DNA of 64,000 nucleotides from contig CACZYK010000006.1 of NCBI GenBank assembly GCA_902785295.1, positions 1-64,000 on the forward strand. Reading direction: 5' to 3'. Made by a program: the position numbers and the translations under genes. Source of the DNA: an uncultured Clostridium sp. (GTDB lineage: Bacteria > Bacillota > Clostridia > Clostridiales > Clostridiaceae). The notes below the pieces were generated by a model. That model was not told the DNA's origin. It made no database searches and worked only from the letters and a program-made list of their open reading frames with translations. This document shows, one piece after another, positions 1-8,698 of this stretch (positions within the stretch are counted from its first letter, which is position 1; every line of letters starts with the position of its first letter).

Positions 1-46
1 CCTTCATTTACAAATGAAATCCAATCACAAATAATATAAGTTTTCT

Positions 47-535
47 CTAATTTTTCTTAATTTTTAATTTAAATTCTTTTACATATTCATTAATATTTTT
101 TTCTTTTATTGTTACTGCAAGTATTTCTAATCCTAATAAGAATATATGAAAATTAAATTTTTCAAGAGGTTCAAAAAGTAAAGCTAAAGATAAAATAATT
201 TTTAATCCAGCAAATATTGATAATAAAAGATATTTTTCTTTTTTACTTCTTTTTATTAAAATATTTTCTATTTCTTCATTAACTTCCTGTAGTCCTAACA
301 ACCCCCAAGTAATTCCCATTAAAGGAACTGTACTTTCTTGTTCCCCTAGCACAAAACAGATTCCCATAATAAATAAAATCAAAGAGGAAGCTTTATTTTT
401 ATATGTAATCAAATAACGCTTTTCTTTAATAACAAATATGGTATCTGTAATACTTGTAAGTACCATAATACTACCTAATATAGTTGGAAGCCATTTTGCT
501 ATTATTTCTGGTATGATAATACACAATAGTCCCAC
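47..535 (-). pseudogene. DUF308/HdeD-like membrane protein, N-terminally truncated
   Basis: The reading frame encodes about 162 residues with several hydrophobic segments and a charged tail, resembling DUF308 (HdeD-like) small membrane proteins; this family call rests on overall pattern, not on a diagnostic motif. The frame opens only at GTG with no ribosome binding site, in the middle of the first membrane helix. It stays open upstream (L-P-V-V-G) to the in-frame TAA that ends the neighbouring EreA-like frame. I infer that a deletion removed the true start and the first 10-20 residues and fused the rest behind the other gene. Expression is unlikely. Confidence 0.5.
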
Positions 536-544
536 AACAGGAAG

Positions 545-1089
545 TTAATATTGCTTTCCTTGTTCTATATTTTTTTGAGCAAGTTTGTATTCTTTTGAAT
601 CTACTGCTCCAATGCTTTCAAGATTATTCAAATATCGTTCTCCTGTAGTTTCATATTGATGTCCAACATCAGTTCCATGAAAAATTGTCTCAGGACAATT
701 TTTTTTAATAGATTTATAAAACTCTAATACTTCAGGAACATGAGTTAATGTTCCATCTATATCCTCATACAGTTCCATAAGAATTTTATCATCCTCTGCT
801 TTCATCCAAATATTTAGATATTGTGCTGAATAATATGGAATTTCAACAAATAAATGTCGCATTCCTTCATTATCATAAAAATCTTTCCAAATTTCATATT
901 CCTTTTTTAAAATTTTATCATCACCATGATTTTCTCCATAAAGATATATTTTAACATCATTTTTTGGATAATATGGTGTATATCTATTTTTATTATATAC
1001 TATGAGAATTGTTGTAAAAATAATCACAATAACCAAAGGAACTATAATTTTTTACTTGAATTTTTATTATATAAATTATTTTGATACAT
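545..1089 (-). pseudogene. EreA/TraB-like (erythromycin-esterase-like) protein, frameshifted and truncated
   Basis: An ATG at 1089 has a good ribosome binding site (GGGAG), but its frame hits TAG after 15 codons, just past a run of six A (T on the plus strand, 1048-1053). Adding one A joins it cleanly to the long frame and creates a natural N-terminus: short basic cytoplasmic part, one membrane anchor (I-I-V-P-L-V-I-V), then a GENHG motif and the segment F-H-G-T-D-V-G-H-Q, both typical of erythromycin-esterase-like/ChaN-like proteins. The protein stops after about 180 residues, whereas relatives are markedly longer, and the stop lies at the junction with the headless DUF308 gene. Two lesions, homopolymer frameshift and 3' deletion, make this a decayed gene. 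No function can be assumed. Confidence 0.55.
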
Positions 1090-1260
1090 ATGTTAACTCC
1101 CTTTTTGGTCTTAGATTTATATCCATTTAGATATAATAGTATCACTTAATAATTTCCTGTGTTCTAAATAACCTTAATTTTATATTATATCTTTTTTAAA
1201 GAAATTTCCACCTTTAATGTGTACTATTTATATTCTAGCACCTATCTGGTTAAACACAAA

Positions 1261-1291
1261 ACAAAAACGGCAAAGCTTAAGCCCTGCCGCT
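1261..1291 (-). terminator. Intrinsic terminator
   Basis: On the minus strand CGGCA-GGGCTTAAGCTT-TGCCG forms a strong hairpin followed by TTTTTG. It is more GC-rich than other terminators here and lies downstream of the peptide fragment at 1330-1404, suggesting both came with the same lost gene. Confidence 0.7.
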
Positions 1292-1329
1292 ATATCACTA
1301 AAAATTTCAATTTTTCCCTCAATTATTAT

Positions 1330-1404
1330 TTATTCTATGCTTTCCAGTTCTGCTAATGCATATAATATTTCTTTATCTAAAGGAAGATGTTCAAAATATA
1401 TCAT
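1330..1404 (-). pseudogene. Orphan C-terminal peptide fragment
   Basis: A 24-codon frame begins M-I-Y-F-E-H-L-P-L-D-K-E and ends E-L-E-S-I-E before TAA. The frame continues upstream for four codons (S-D-E-K) and is then closed by TAG. There is no ribosome binding site. The amphipathic, acidic end followed by a terminator looks like the tail of a larger soluble protein whose body is gone. The family is not recognisable. Confidence 0.3.
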
Positions 1405-1470
1405 CTTTTCATCACTCTAGGCATGATTCAATAGCTAAAGATTTTCTACTCTAAAAAAGATTGGAAATAA

Positions 1471-2385
1471 TTAATTTCTGACCTTTTTCCAAAGAGCTGC
1501 CATTTTTACGAATACTCCTTTCAATAAAAATGCTAATGCGAAGAAAACAAGAAGTACTCCTATATTTGTCAAAAGAGGATTCTTTACTTCAAAATACAGA
1601 CCAAAAACAATCTTTTGAGCAAAAATCATTTGTAGTGCATACAATTCCAGTGTGGCTGACCCCAAAACGTCCCAGATTCGACTCTTTTTCACATAACTAC
1701 TTAAGATTACTAAAGAAATCACCATCGGTACCATAAGAACGTAATACATATCCCTTATTGGGAAATGTAATTTTCTATAAAATCCAAAAAAATACATAAA
1801 GGCAATTCCTACAGGAAGAAGCATAACAACCAACCAACGAGGGATTGACTTTTTCCTCAATACATATCCTGCCAGAATTATTGGAATTCTATTAGTAAAA
1901 ATAAAAATGGCTGTATATGAAAACCCTTTCTCCAGCACAATACTTCCTACCATCCAAAGGAATAGTACTAAAAGAACTTTCCACCTGCTTTCCCACTTTA
2001 AAAAGAGCGGATATAAAAGGTAGAACAGCAAAATTGCAGGAAGAAACCATAAAAAAGCACCACCACCTTTTTGAAAAAATTCAAAAAAGGTTAAGGATTT
2101 CAATATTCTATGAATTCCGAAGGTAGCATTAGATACTGCCATGAGTCCTACAAAAAAAGCAAATTTGGCATATAATAACACAACTCTGTTTTTCAAAAAA
2201 GAACCATAAGATATGGTCTTGCCCGCCAAAGAATAAGCAGACAAAAAGAAAAACAGATCCACTCCCATGTACCCTGTTTTTATTAAGAATTGTTCAATCG
2301 TAGTATTGGTAAGTGGCATCCACAGATGAAAAATAAGAATCTGTAATGCCGCAATACATTGTAAAAATCGTTTATTTATTTTCAT
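1471..2385 (-). CDS. Acyltransferase 3 family integral membrane protein
   Basis: This 304-residue protein is almost entirely hydrophobic helices, about ten membrane segments. The N-terminus Q-C-I-A-A-L-Q-I-L-I-F-H-L-W followed by G-Y-M-G-V-D-L-F-F-F-L-S-A-Y-S is the pattern of the acyltransferase 3 family (catalytic-type histidine in helix 1, then the GVDLFFxLSxY motif). Such enzymes move acetyl or other acyl groups onto surface sugars or lipids. Its start overlaps the 3' end of the upstream lipoprotein gene by 14 bases, so the two are probably translationally coupled. Codons are less AT-biased than in the surrounding genes, suggesting acquisition from another Firmicute. The substrate is unknown. 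Confidence 0.8.
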   Translation of the reverse strand: MKINKRFLQCIAALQILIFHLWMPLTNTTIEQFLIKTGYMGVDLFFFLSAYSLAGKTISYGSFLKNRVVLLYAKFAFFVGLMAVSNATFGIHRILKSLTFFEFFQKGGGAFLWFLPAILLFYLLYPLFLKWESRWKVLLVLFLWMVGSIVLEKGFSYTAIFIFTNRIPIILAGYVLRKKSIPRWLVVMLLPVGIAFMYFFGFYRKLHFPIRDMYYVLMVPMVISLVILSSYVKKSRIWDVLGSATLELYALQMIFAQKIVFGLYFEVKNPLLTNIGVLLVFFALAFLLKGVFVKMAALWKKVRN

Positions 2386-2887
2386 TGGTGCACATCAAGA
2401 AAAATACTAGCTGCTCTCTGCTTGTAGATACGGTTTCATCCGCCTCTGTACAAATATTCCAAGCCGGATTCGCTTTTTCCTTTAATAAAGACAACAGTGC
2501 ATCTGCATCATCTGTTTCGAATACATATCCTACAAAAGGAATAGTACCAATCACAGGTGAGAACATTACTCCCTTTTGAAAACCAGTAATTTCCTCATCA
2601 AATCCATTAAGATAACCCTCTGACACTTCCATTTTTGCTAATGAATATGGAACTTCTATCTGATTTAAAAGCTCATCCACCATTGGTTCTGCTTCAGTTT
2701 GCTCAGAATTTTTAAATGCATTCAAATATTGGTTTCCAACTGTTATGTTTTCTTCCTTTTCACTTACAGAAGATTCTACTTCTGTGTTTCCTGTTGTATC
2801 TTTTTCTTGTTCCTTTGCTCCACAACCACATAATCCCGTCGCTAAAGCCACTACTAAAAATAAGCAACATAAATTTCTTTTTTTCAT
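2372..2887 (-). CDS. Putative lipoprotein of unknown function
   Basis: Starting at the ATG of M-K-K-R-N-L-C-C, the protein has about 171 residues: a basic N-terminus, a hydrophobic signal segment and a lipobox L-C-G-C, then a low-complexity Glu/Ser/Thr linker and a compact C-terminal domain. The longer upstream frame lacks a sensible start. The C-terminal part (T-D-D-A-D-A-L-L-S-L-L-K-E-K-A-N-P) resembles small DUF-type lipoprotein domains of gut Firmicutes, but I do not recognise the family. It overlaps the acyltransferase gene by 14 bases (the end N-E-N-K-stop contains the next ATG). The pair shares an atypical base composition and was probably acquired as a unit. Confidence 0.75.
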   Translation of the reverse strand: MKKRNLCCLFLVVALATGLCGCGAKEQEKDTTGNTEVESSVSEKEENITVGNQYLNAFKNSEQTEAEPMVDELLNQIEVPYSLAKMEVSEGYLNGFDEEITGFQKGVMFSPVIGTIPFVGYVFETDDADALLSLLKEKANPAWNICTEADETVSTSREQLVFFLMCTNENK

Positions 2888-3229
2888 ACTTTTTCTCCTT
2901 TTTCTAATCCCTAAAAATAGGATCATTGTCGATTTATCATAACACAAATAAAAAATAAATGCAAGCTTTAAGCCTTGTTGATACACAACCGAGGTACAGA
3001 TAATTATTGAATTTAACTCTTCTTAAATCTTCTTTAACTCTCTTATTTACTAGCTTTAGGACTTATTTTGAAATTGAAAAAGAGACTAAACCTCATGGCT
3101 TAATCTCTTATTTTTCATTTCATGATTTGTCTAAAGTAGCTTCCTTTTTACTAATACTTTTTCCTTAATTATTCTTAATTCTCTTAAACTTCCACTATAA
3201 GATTGTTTTAGTTAAGGTTTAACATTAAA
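2888..3229. other. Intergenic region between acquired pair and rlmD-type gene
   Basis: About 340 bases without a gene. It holds the likely promoter region of the lipoprotein gene next to its start and an intrinsic terminator (3077-3109) downstream of the rRNA methyltransferase gene. No other structure was recognised. Confidence 0.6.
3077..3109 (-). terminator. Intrinsic terminator of the rRNA methyltransferase gene
   Basis: The minus strand reads AAGAGATTAAGCC, a short loop, then a nearly complementary arm ending TCTCTTTTT. It lies 120 bases past the stop codon of the rlmD-type gene. Confidence 0.75.
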
Positions 3230-4588
3230 TTACAATTCCTTAATTAACTTAACTACTGTTTCTGCATGTGGTGTGTTTGGGAACATATCTTTAACTCTAG
3301 TTTTTACAATTTTATAGCCTTCACTTAAAAGAACTTTTAAATCATTTACTAAAGTCTTAGGGTTACATGAAACATATATTATTTCTTTTGCATTGAATTT
3401 TATTACATATTCTAATGCTTTAGGATGTACTCCACTCCTTGGTGGGTCTAGAATGATTATGTCTGGCTTATCTTTTATTGTTTTTATTATTTCTGCTACA
3501 TCTCCTGCTAAAAATTCACAGTTATTTAAGCCATTAAGCTTTGCATTTTCTTTTGCTGCTTCTACTGCTTCTTCAATTAATTCTATTCCTACAACCTTTT
3601 TTGCTTTTTGGGCAACTATTTGCCCAATAGTTCCTGTACCACAATATAAATCAAATACTATTTTATTATCTGACTCTCCCATGTATTCTTTTACAATACT
3701 ATATAAGCCTTCTGCTCCTTTAGTATTGGTTTGAAAAAATGAAAATGGTGATATTTTAAATTTCAATCCAAGAAGTTCTTCCTGTATATAATTTTTTCCA
3801 TATAGCAAATTTACTTTCTCTGGTATTACAGCATCCGAAAAAGAATTATTTTCAGTATGTAATATAGATACCATTTTTCCTTGATATTCTGCATTTTTTA
3901 TTATTTCTTTGTATTCTGTTAGGTCAAAATCTATTTGTGTTGTTGTTACTAAATTTACTAATATTTCTCCTGTATTTTTAGCTTTTCTTATAACAAGATG
4001 CCTTAGGTATCCTTCTCTCTTCATTACCTTATAATAAGGCAAATTTTGTTTTCTAAAATACTCTATAGTTAGTGAAATTATTTTTCTAAAATCTTCATCT
4101 ACTATTTGGCATTTATCTACATTTATAATTCCAAAGGATTTATTTTTCATATGCATTCCTAGGGTAAGTTCTCCACCTTTTTCCATATCTCCAAAGGTAA
4201 ATTCCATCTTATTTCTATATTCCCATTGAAATTTACTTCCTGTTACTCCTTCATATTCACCAGTTGTAACCCCAGCATTATCAAATAATTCCTTTACTTC
4301 ATCACCTAATAATTCAAGCTGCTTTTCATAGGTAAGATTTTGAGATGAACATCCTCCACATATTCCAAAAACGGGACATCTTGCTTCAACTTCATACTCT
4401 GCTTTTTCTTCTACTTCTAGCATCTTTACTTCTGCATAGTCAGCCTTTTTTTTCTTGACTCTTCCTTTTACAACTTGACCTGGAAAAGAATTTTTTACAT
4501 ATATTTTTCTATCTCCTTCTTTTCCAATTCCTATAGATGGAAATTCTGTCTTTTCTATTTTTACTACTATTTCGCTGCCTTTTTTCAT
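3230..4588 (-). CDS. rlmD: 23S rRNA (uracil-5-)-methyltransferase, RlmD/RlmCD family
   Basis: The 452-residue protein has the RumA layout: an N-terminal TRAM domain (about 1-60), a cysteine cluster [10 protein letters not shown] (about 70-80) for a 4Fe-4S cluster, and a C-terminal SAM-dependent methyltransferase domain with F-D-L-Y-C-G-T-G-T, the I-L-D-P-P-R-S-G motif and the catalytic Y-V-S-C-N-P. In this family the cysteine attacks uracil C6 and SAM supplies the 5-methyl group; Gram-positive members modify U747 and/or U1939 of 23S rRNA, and which one cannot be told here. It is followed by its own terminator and preceded 26 bases upstream by a small RDD gene. Confidence 0.93.
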   Translation of the reverse strand: MKKGSEIVVKIEKTEFPSIGIGKEGDRKIYVKNSFPGQVVKGRVKKKKADYAEVKMLEVEEKAEYEVEARCPVFGICGGCSSQNLTYEKQLELLGDEVKELFDNAGVTTGEYEGVTGSKFQWEYRNKMEFTFGDMEKGGELTLGMHMKNKSFGIINVDKCQIVDEDFRKIISLTIEYFRKQNLPYYKVMKREGYLRHLVIRKAKNTGEILVNLVTTTQIDFDLTEYKEIIKNAEYQGKMVSILHTENNSFSDAVIPEKVNLLYGKNYIQEELLGLKFKISPFSFFQTNTKGAEGLYSIVKEYMGESDNKIVFDLYCGTGTIGQIVAQKAKKVVGIELIEEAVEAAKENAKLNGLNNCEFLAGDVAEIIKTIKDKPDIIILDPPRSGVHPKALEYVIKFNAKEIIYVSCNPKTLVNDLKVLLSEGYKIVKTRVKDMFPNTPHAETVVKLIKEL

Positions 4589-4613
4589 TAATTACTCCTG
4601 ACTTTATATTATC

Positions 4614-4832
4614 TTATATGTTTAAAGCCTTCTTTCCAATGCTTTTTGTTCCAATTGAGAAATAAATTATATTAGCTATAGCTAAAGCTATCACTCCAAA
4701 AGTTGCCCAATATGCCTTAACCATTTGGAAGCCTATTAATCTTAATATTCCTTCAAATACAAGTAATAATACTAATCCAATTACTACTGCTAATACCTCA
4801 TCTAAAATACTTGCTACTAATCTTTTTAACAA
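4614..4832 (-). CDS. Small RDD-family membrane protein
   Basis: 72 residues with two hydrophobic helices. The start M-L-K-R-L-V-A-S-I-L-D-E has the Arg...Asp spacing of RDD proteins and the end G-T-K-S-I-G-K-K-A-L matches the conserved G-x-S-x-G-K-x-x-L segment of the family. RDD proteins are of mostly unknown function; some are linked to ion transport. It is shorter than typical RDD proteins because the third helix is absent, but the frame is intact with a ribosome binding site (GGAGGAGAAG). Confidence 0.7.
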   Translation of the reverse strand: MLKRLVASILDEVLAVVIGLVLLLVFEGILRLIGFQMVKAYWATFGVIALAIANIIYFSIGTKSIGKKALNI

Positions 4833-4873
4833 AACCCTTCTCCTCCTTAAAATCTATACGAAAAAATTTAAAG

Positions 4874-5605
4874 TTAATCATTATTTGTATCATTGTTAGT
4901 AACAGTACTTGTTTCAGTAATGTTACCATCTTTTTTAGTAGTAAAATCAAATTTTTTAGTTTCTAATCTATAAACTATATAATCCTTTGAAACAACAAAT
5001 TCTTCATATAGTCCATTTATATCATTTACTACTACCCCTTCACCTTTTTTGCTTTTTAATTTTTCTATAATCTGTTCATTGATTATTTCATAGTCTCTCT
5101 CTTTTTCTTTTGTCATTATTGAAGAATATTCTGCTAATGAAGTTTCTCCAAAATCAAATTTTTCTTCACTTAATGCCTTTTCCCCATCAAAGTTCAAGAC
5201 AAGTTTCATTATTATTTGTCCTTTAGATAAATCTTCGCCATAAGTTTTCATCCCAAAATATGCACTTTCAAGACGATTTTTTTCAGCATTTTCATTCTCT
5301 AAATACATATAATTTTCATTTACTAATTCTTCTTTTGTTTCTTTCACGTCTTCTTTTGTCTCATACTCTAGACCATAGTATCTATTTTTTTCTTCTACTT
5401 GACTTAAAAGAGACGCATAATTTTCCTTCAATTCATCTAGTGTTAAATCTGTAGCCCATTCTCCATTAAGATTGTCATACTTATTTTCACTGTTGATTGC
5501 TGTTATAGTTTCATTGTTATCTTTCTCATCTTTATTAGAACATCCCACAAGTGATGTTATTGAAAGAACTCCTATTAATAAAGCTGAGATTATTTTTTTT
5601 GACAT
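4874..5605 (-). CDS. Putative lipoprotein of unknown function
   Basis: 243 residues beginning M-S-K-K-I-I-S-A-L-L-I-G-V-L with a clear lipobox L-V-G-C, then a polar, Asp/Asn/Glu-rich mature part ending in a Thr/Asn tail. It is predicted to be anchored on the outer face of the membrane. The body is charged, mostly helical-looking, and has no recognisable enzymatic motif. A GGAGG-type ribosome binding site precedes the ATG. It lies between the RDD gene and the ComEA-like gene on the same strand with gaps of 41 and 98 bases. Function unknown. Confidence 0.75.
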   Translation of the reverse strand: MSKKIISALLIGVLSITSLVGCSNKDEKDNNETITAINSENKYDNLNGEWATDLTLDELKENYASLLSQVEEKNRYYGLEYETKEDVKETKEELVNENYMYLENENAEKNRLESAYFGMKTYGEDLSKGQIIMKLVLNFDGEKALSEEKFDFGETSLAEYSSIMTKEKERDYEIINEQIIEKLKSKKGEGVVVNDINGLYEEFVVSKDYIVYRLETKKFDFTTKKDGNITETSTVTNNDTNND

Positions 5606-5703
5606 ATGACCCTCCTCAAATCATTGTATATGAAAAATTTCACCTAATACCTATTAATTATAACATTAATTTTTTAAATGTGAAATAATATTTAGCCATT
5701 ATT

Positions 5704-6309
5704 TTAGATTGTAATATTTTCTTTAAACTTTTCAAATAATGCTTCTCCAATTCCAGTTACATTTTTTATTTCTTCAATAGATTTAAATGTTCCATTTTCT
5801 TCTCTATATTTTATTATGGCCTCTGCCTTTGAAGGCCCTATGCCAGAAAGAGTATCTAATTCATTAATAGATGCAGTATTTATATTTACTTTATTTTCGT
5901 TGTTACTTGATGATATTATACTTTCTATTTCACTTTCTTTATCATTAATATTAGGAATTATTACAACTTCATGGTCATTAAGTTTTTGTGCTCTATTTAT
6001 TTTACTTAAATCTCCTTCTTCTGTTATTCCACCTGCTACATTTATTAAATCTTCAATTATACACCCTTCTTCAAGCCAATATATATTGGGATTTTTTATT
6101 TCTCCTTTAATATCTACTACAATTTTCACACTTTCTTTTTCTTCTTTTTTAGTTATAACTTCCATAGATTCATTTTCTTCAACAAATATGCTTTCATTAT
6201 CATTTTTATTAAGTTCAGAACTTCCTCCTGAAAAATAAGATATTAAAAAAAATAAAAATATAATTATTCCTATTGTTATAGTGCCTATTGTTTTATAATC
6301 CTTTTTCAT
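5704..6309 (-). CDS. comEA: ComEA-like SLBB/helix-hairpin-helix DNA-binding protein
   Basis: 201 residues: an N-terminal membrane anchor (about 10-27), an acidic linker, a SLBB-type domain (about 60-120, V-D-I-K-G-E-I-K-N-P through I-N-R-A-Q-K-L-N-D) and a C-terminal double helix-hairpin-helix (V-N-I-N-T-A-S-I-N-E-L, G-I-G-P-S-K-A, then G-I-G-E-A-L-F). This is the ComEA layout: an exposed double-stranded-DNA receptor for transformation. No comEB or comEC lies nearby, so uptake cannot be inferred from this gene alone. It is transcribed away from the divergent D,D-carboxypeptidase gene. Confidence 0.88.
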   Translation of the reverse strand: MKKDYKTIGTITIGIIIFLFFLISYFSGGSSELNKNDNESIFVEENESMEVITKKEEKESVKIVVDIKGEIKNPNIYWLEEGCIIEDLINVAGGITEEGDLSKINRAQKLNDHEVVIIPNINDKESEIESIISSSNNENKVNINTASINELDTLSGIGPSKAEAIIKYREENGTFKSIEEIKNVTGIGEALFEKFKENITI

Positions 6310-6464
6310 AAATATACCTCTTTAAAACATATGATACATTATGTATTATTGCCAGAAAAAATATTTTTATCCATATACATGTAAATTTTAATTTTATATA
6401 GCATTCTACTATTTTTTTTGTTAAAATATTGTTTGTTGAATTATATTAAAAAGAAGGTAAAAAA

Positions 6465-7772
6465 ATGAATAAAAAAAATATATATGTCTTTTCTGCTATT
6501 TTGTTGGTTATGTTATTTTTAACTAACTTTAATTATAAAACAGTTTATGCAGAAACTACTTCTCCAGATTTAAACTCTAAAGGAGTAGTTTTAATGGATG
6601 CTACAACTGGTGAAGTGCTATACTCTAAAGAAGAAAATACTCATTACTATCCAGCATCAACAACAAAGGTTCTTACAGCATTAGTAGTTTTAGAAAATAT
6701 TAAAAACTTAGATGAAGAGGTTACTGTAGGAAAAAATCCTCCTTTTGCAGATGGTACAAAAATTGGACTTCGTGAAGGGGATGTATTTACTGTAAAAGAA
6801 TTATTAACAATTCTTCTTCTTGCCTCTGATAACGTTGCAGCTGAAACTTTAGCTGAATATGTATCTGGAAGCTGTGAAGAATTTGCTAAGCTTATGAATG
6901 AAAAAGCAAAATCTATAGGAGCTGTAAATAGTAATTTTAAAAATCCAAGTGGTCTTCCAGATGAAGAACATGTAACTACCCCTAAGGATTTGGCTACTAT
7001 CATGAAGGAAGCTATTAAAAATGAAGATTTTATGAAAATATCAACTGAAACTTATATAGAATTACATAGTGTTATTGATAATGCTACTCTTGCTACAAGT
7101 AATCATAACTACATACTTCTTCCAAACTCATCATATTATTATGAAAATTCAATATCAGCAAAAAAAGGATACACAATAGCTGCTGGCTTTACTAATGTTG
7201 CTGCTGCTCAAAAAGATGGACTTACTCTTGTGGCTTCTTTTTTAAAAGGAGAAGATATTAATCAAGTATATGACGATGTAAAAAAAATATTTGATTATGG
7301 TTTTGAAAACTTTAAGAGAGTAAAATTATACACCCAAGGAGATGAAATTGGCTCTTTTAAGCTTGAAGATGGGACAACAGTTCCCTTACTTATAGCAAAT
7401 GATGTATATCACACTCTTAAAAATGATGAAAATGAAAATTTAGATAGCAAGTTAGAATTTACTAATCCTAAAGGATGTGATAAAAAATCTTTTAAACGTG
7501 GAGAAATATTAACAAAAGCTAAAGTTATAGTAAATGGGGAAGAAGTGGAAACTATTGATTTAGCAAGTGGTATTTCTAGAGATTATAAAAGTACTATAGA
7601 AATAGTTTCAAAATCTGTTTCATCAATAGCTTTTTATTTGAAAATTATTGTTGCTATTTTAATTGTAATATTCATATATCTTCTATTAACAAGAAAAAAA
7701 AGATTATTTAAAAAGAAACATAAAAAATCCATTCAATTAATCAATGAAGCTAAAGCTAAAAAAAGAAGATAG
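6465..7772 (+). CDS. D-alanyl-D-alanine carboxypeptidase (PBP5/DacF type)
   Basis: 435 residues with an N-terminal signal peptide ending near V-Y-A-E, a peptidase S11 domain (about 35-280), a C-terminal beta domain, a membrane anchor (about 385-405) and a Lys/Arg-rich tail. The active-site serine tetrad is S-T-T-K in Y-P-A-S-T-T-K-V-L, and the second motif is S-D-N. The third motif, usually K-T-G, reads K-K-G in S-A-K-K-G-Y-T, a non-standard residue at its middle position. These enzymes trim the terminal D-Ala from peptidoglycan pentapeptides. One of the few plus-strand genes here; it ends in a terminator shared with the convergent rluD-type gene. Confidence 0.92.
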   Translation: MNKKNIYVFSAILLVMLFLTNFNYKTVYAETTSPDLNSKGVVLMDATTGEVLYSKEENTHYYPASTTKVLTALVVLENIKNLDEEVTVGKNPPFADGTKIGLREGDVFTVKELLTILLLASDNVAAETLAEYVSGSCEEFAKLMNEKAKSIGAVNSNFKNPSGLPDEEHVTTPKDLATIMKEAIKNEDFMKISTETYIELHSVIDNATLATSNHNYILLPNSSYYYENSISAKKGYTIAAGFTNVAAAQKDGLTLVASFLKGEDINQVYDDVKKIFDYGFENFKRVKLYTQGDEIGSFKLEDGTTVPLLIANDVYHTLKNDENENLDSKLEFTNPKGCDKKSFKRGEILTKAKVIVNGEEVETIDLASGISRDYKSTIEIVSKSVSSIAFYLKIIVAILIVIFIYLLLTRKKRLFKKKHKKSIQLINEAKAKKRR

Positions 7773-7793
7773 ATTTATTTCTATCTTCTTTTT
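7759..7793. terminator. Bidirectional terminator between two convergent genes
   Basis: AAAAAGAAGATAGA, a short loop, and the complementary arm ending in TTCTTTTT form a symmetrical hairpin with T-runs on both strands. It overlaps both stop codons, so it serves both genes. Confidence 0.85.
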
Positions 7794-8689
7794 AATTTCT
7801 CTATTAAATTTAATATATCCTCTGGAAGTTCAGCTCTTAATGATAATTGTTCTTTAGTTCTTGGTGATTTAAAATCTAATCCATATGCATGAAGAGCCTG
7901 CCTTGGAATTAATTCTTTTTCATCTTCTCCATATCCATATAAAGTATCACCATAAATAGGATGCCCTATATGACTTAAATGCACTCTTATTTGATGTGTT
8001 CTTCCTGTTTCTAATAAACATTCTACCAAATCGGCATTTTCAAATTTCTTTATTACTTTATAATGAGTTATGCTTCTTTGTCCTCTTTCATCAATAATTC
8101 TTTTAAATATTGATTCCTCATTTTCAGGCTTAAATATAGGAAGGTCTATCGTTCCCTCTTCTTCTTCAAGATGTCCATGCACTACTGCTAAATATCTTTT
8201 TTCCAAATGATTTAATTGCATTTCTTTTGATAAGGCCATATGAGCATATTGATTTTTAGCTATTATTATAAGCCCTGAAGTATCCATATCTAACCTGCTT
8301 ACAAGCCTTACTATACAATTTTGATTAGTTTCATTAAAATAATATAGAATTCCATTTGCTAAAGTTCCTGTTGGATATCCTCTAGTTGGATGAACTACTG
8401 TATATGGTGGTTTATTTAATACTAAAATATCATCATCTTCGTAAACTATATTAAGATTCATTTTTTCTGGAATAATATCTTGGCTTTCTACTCTTTCAAG
8501 TTTTACTTCCACAATATCTCCTATATGAAGTACTTTTCTCATTCTTACTACTTCTTTATTAACAAAAATTCTTTTTTCTATAGCAGCTCTTCTAATAAGT
8601 CTACTTGATAATTCAAGCTCTTCTTTTAAAAATTCTCTTATTACTATTCCATCATACTTTTCTTCAACTTTCTTCTCTAAAGTACTCAT
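7781..8689 (-). CDS. RluA/RluD family 23S rRNA pseudouridine synthase
   Basis: 302 residues: an N-terminal S4 RNA-binding domain (about 15-75, S-S-R-L-I-R-R-A-A-I) and the pseudouridine synthase domain with the catalytic motif R-L-D-M-D-T-S-G-L, whose second Asp is the nucleophile, plus the family's R-T-H-Q-I-R-V-H. This is the RluD/YlyB type, converting uridines to pseudouridine in 23S rRNA; the exact target is not predictable. It follows the LCP gene by nine bases and is likely cotranscribed with it. Confidence 0.92.
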   Translation of the reverse strand: MSTLEKKVEEKYDGIVIREFLKEELELSSRLIRRAAIEKRIFVNKEVVRMRKVLHIGDIVEVKLERVESQDIIPEKMNLNIVYEDDDILVLNKPPYTVVHPTRGYPTGTLANGILYYFNETNQNCIVRLVSRLDMDTSGLIIIAKNQYAHMALSKEMQLNHLEKRYLAVVHGHLEEEEGTIDLPIFKPENEESIFKRIIDERGQRSITHYKVIKKFENADLVECLLETGRTHQIRVHLSHIGHPIYGDTLYGYGEDEKELIPRQALHAYGLDFKSPRTKEQLSLRAELPEDILNLIEKLKRR

Positions 8690-8698
8690 TATCTTCTC

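Larger units (their letters stand above)
1090..1470. other. Gene-free interval with decayed sequence
   Basis: About 380 bases without an intact gene. It contains the ribosome binding site of the EreA-like remnant, an intrinsic terminator at 1261-1291 on the minus strand, and a 24-codon frame (1330-1404) that looks like the C-terminal end of a lost protein. Nothing else was recognised. Confidence 0.5.

Noticed and set aside
1217..1420. Plus-strand reading frame of 67 codons
   Set aside because: It reads through the terminator and the minus-strand peptide fragment; no ribosome binding site and no protein-like pattern.
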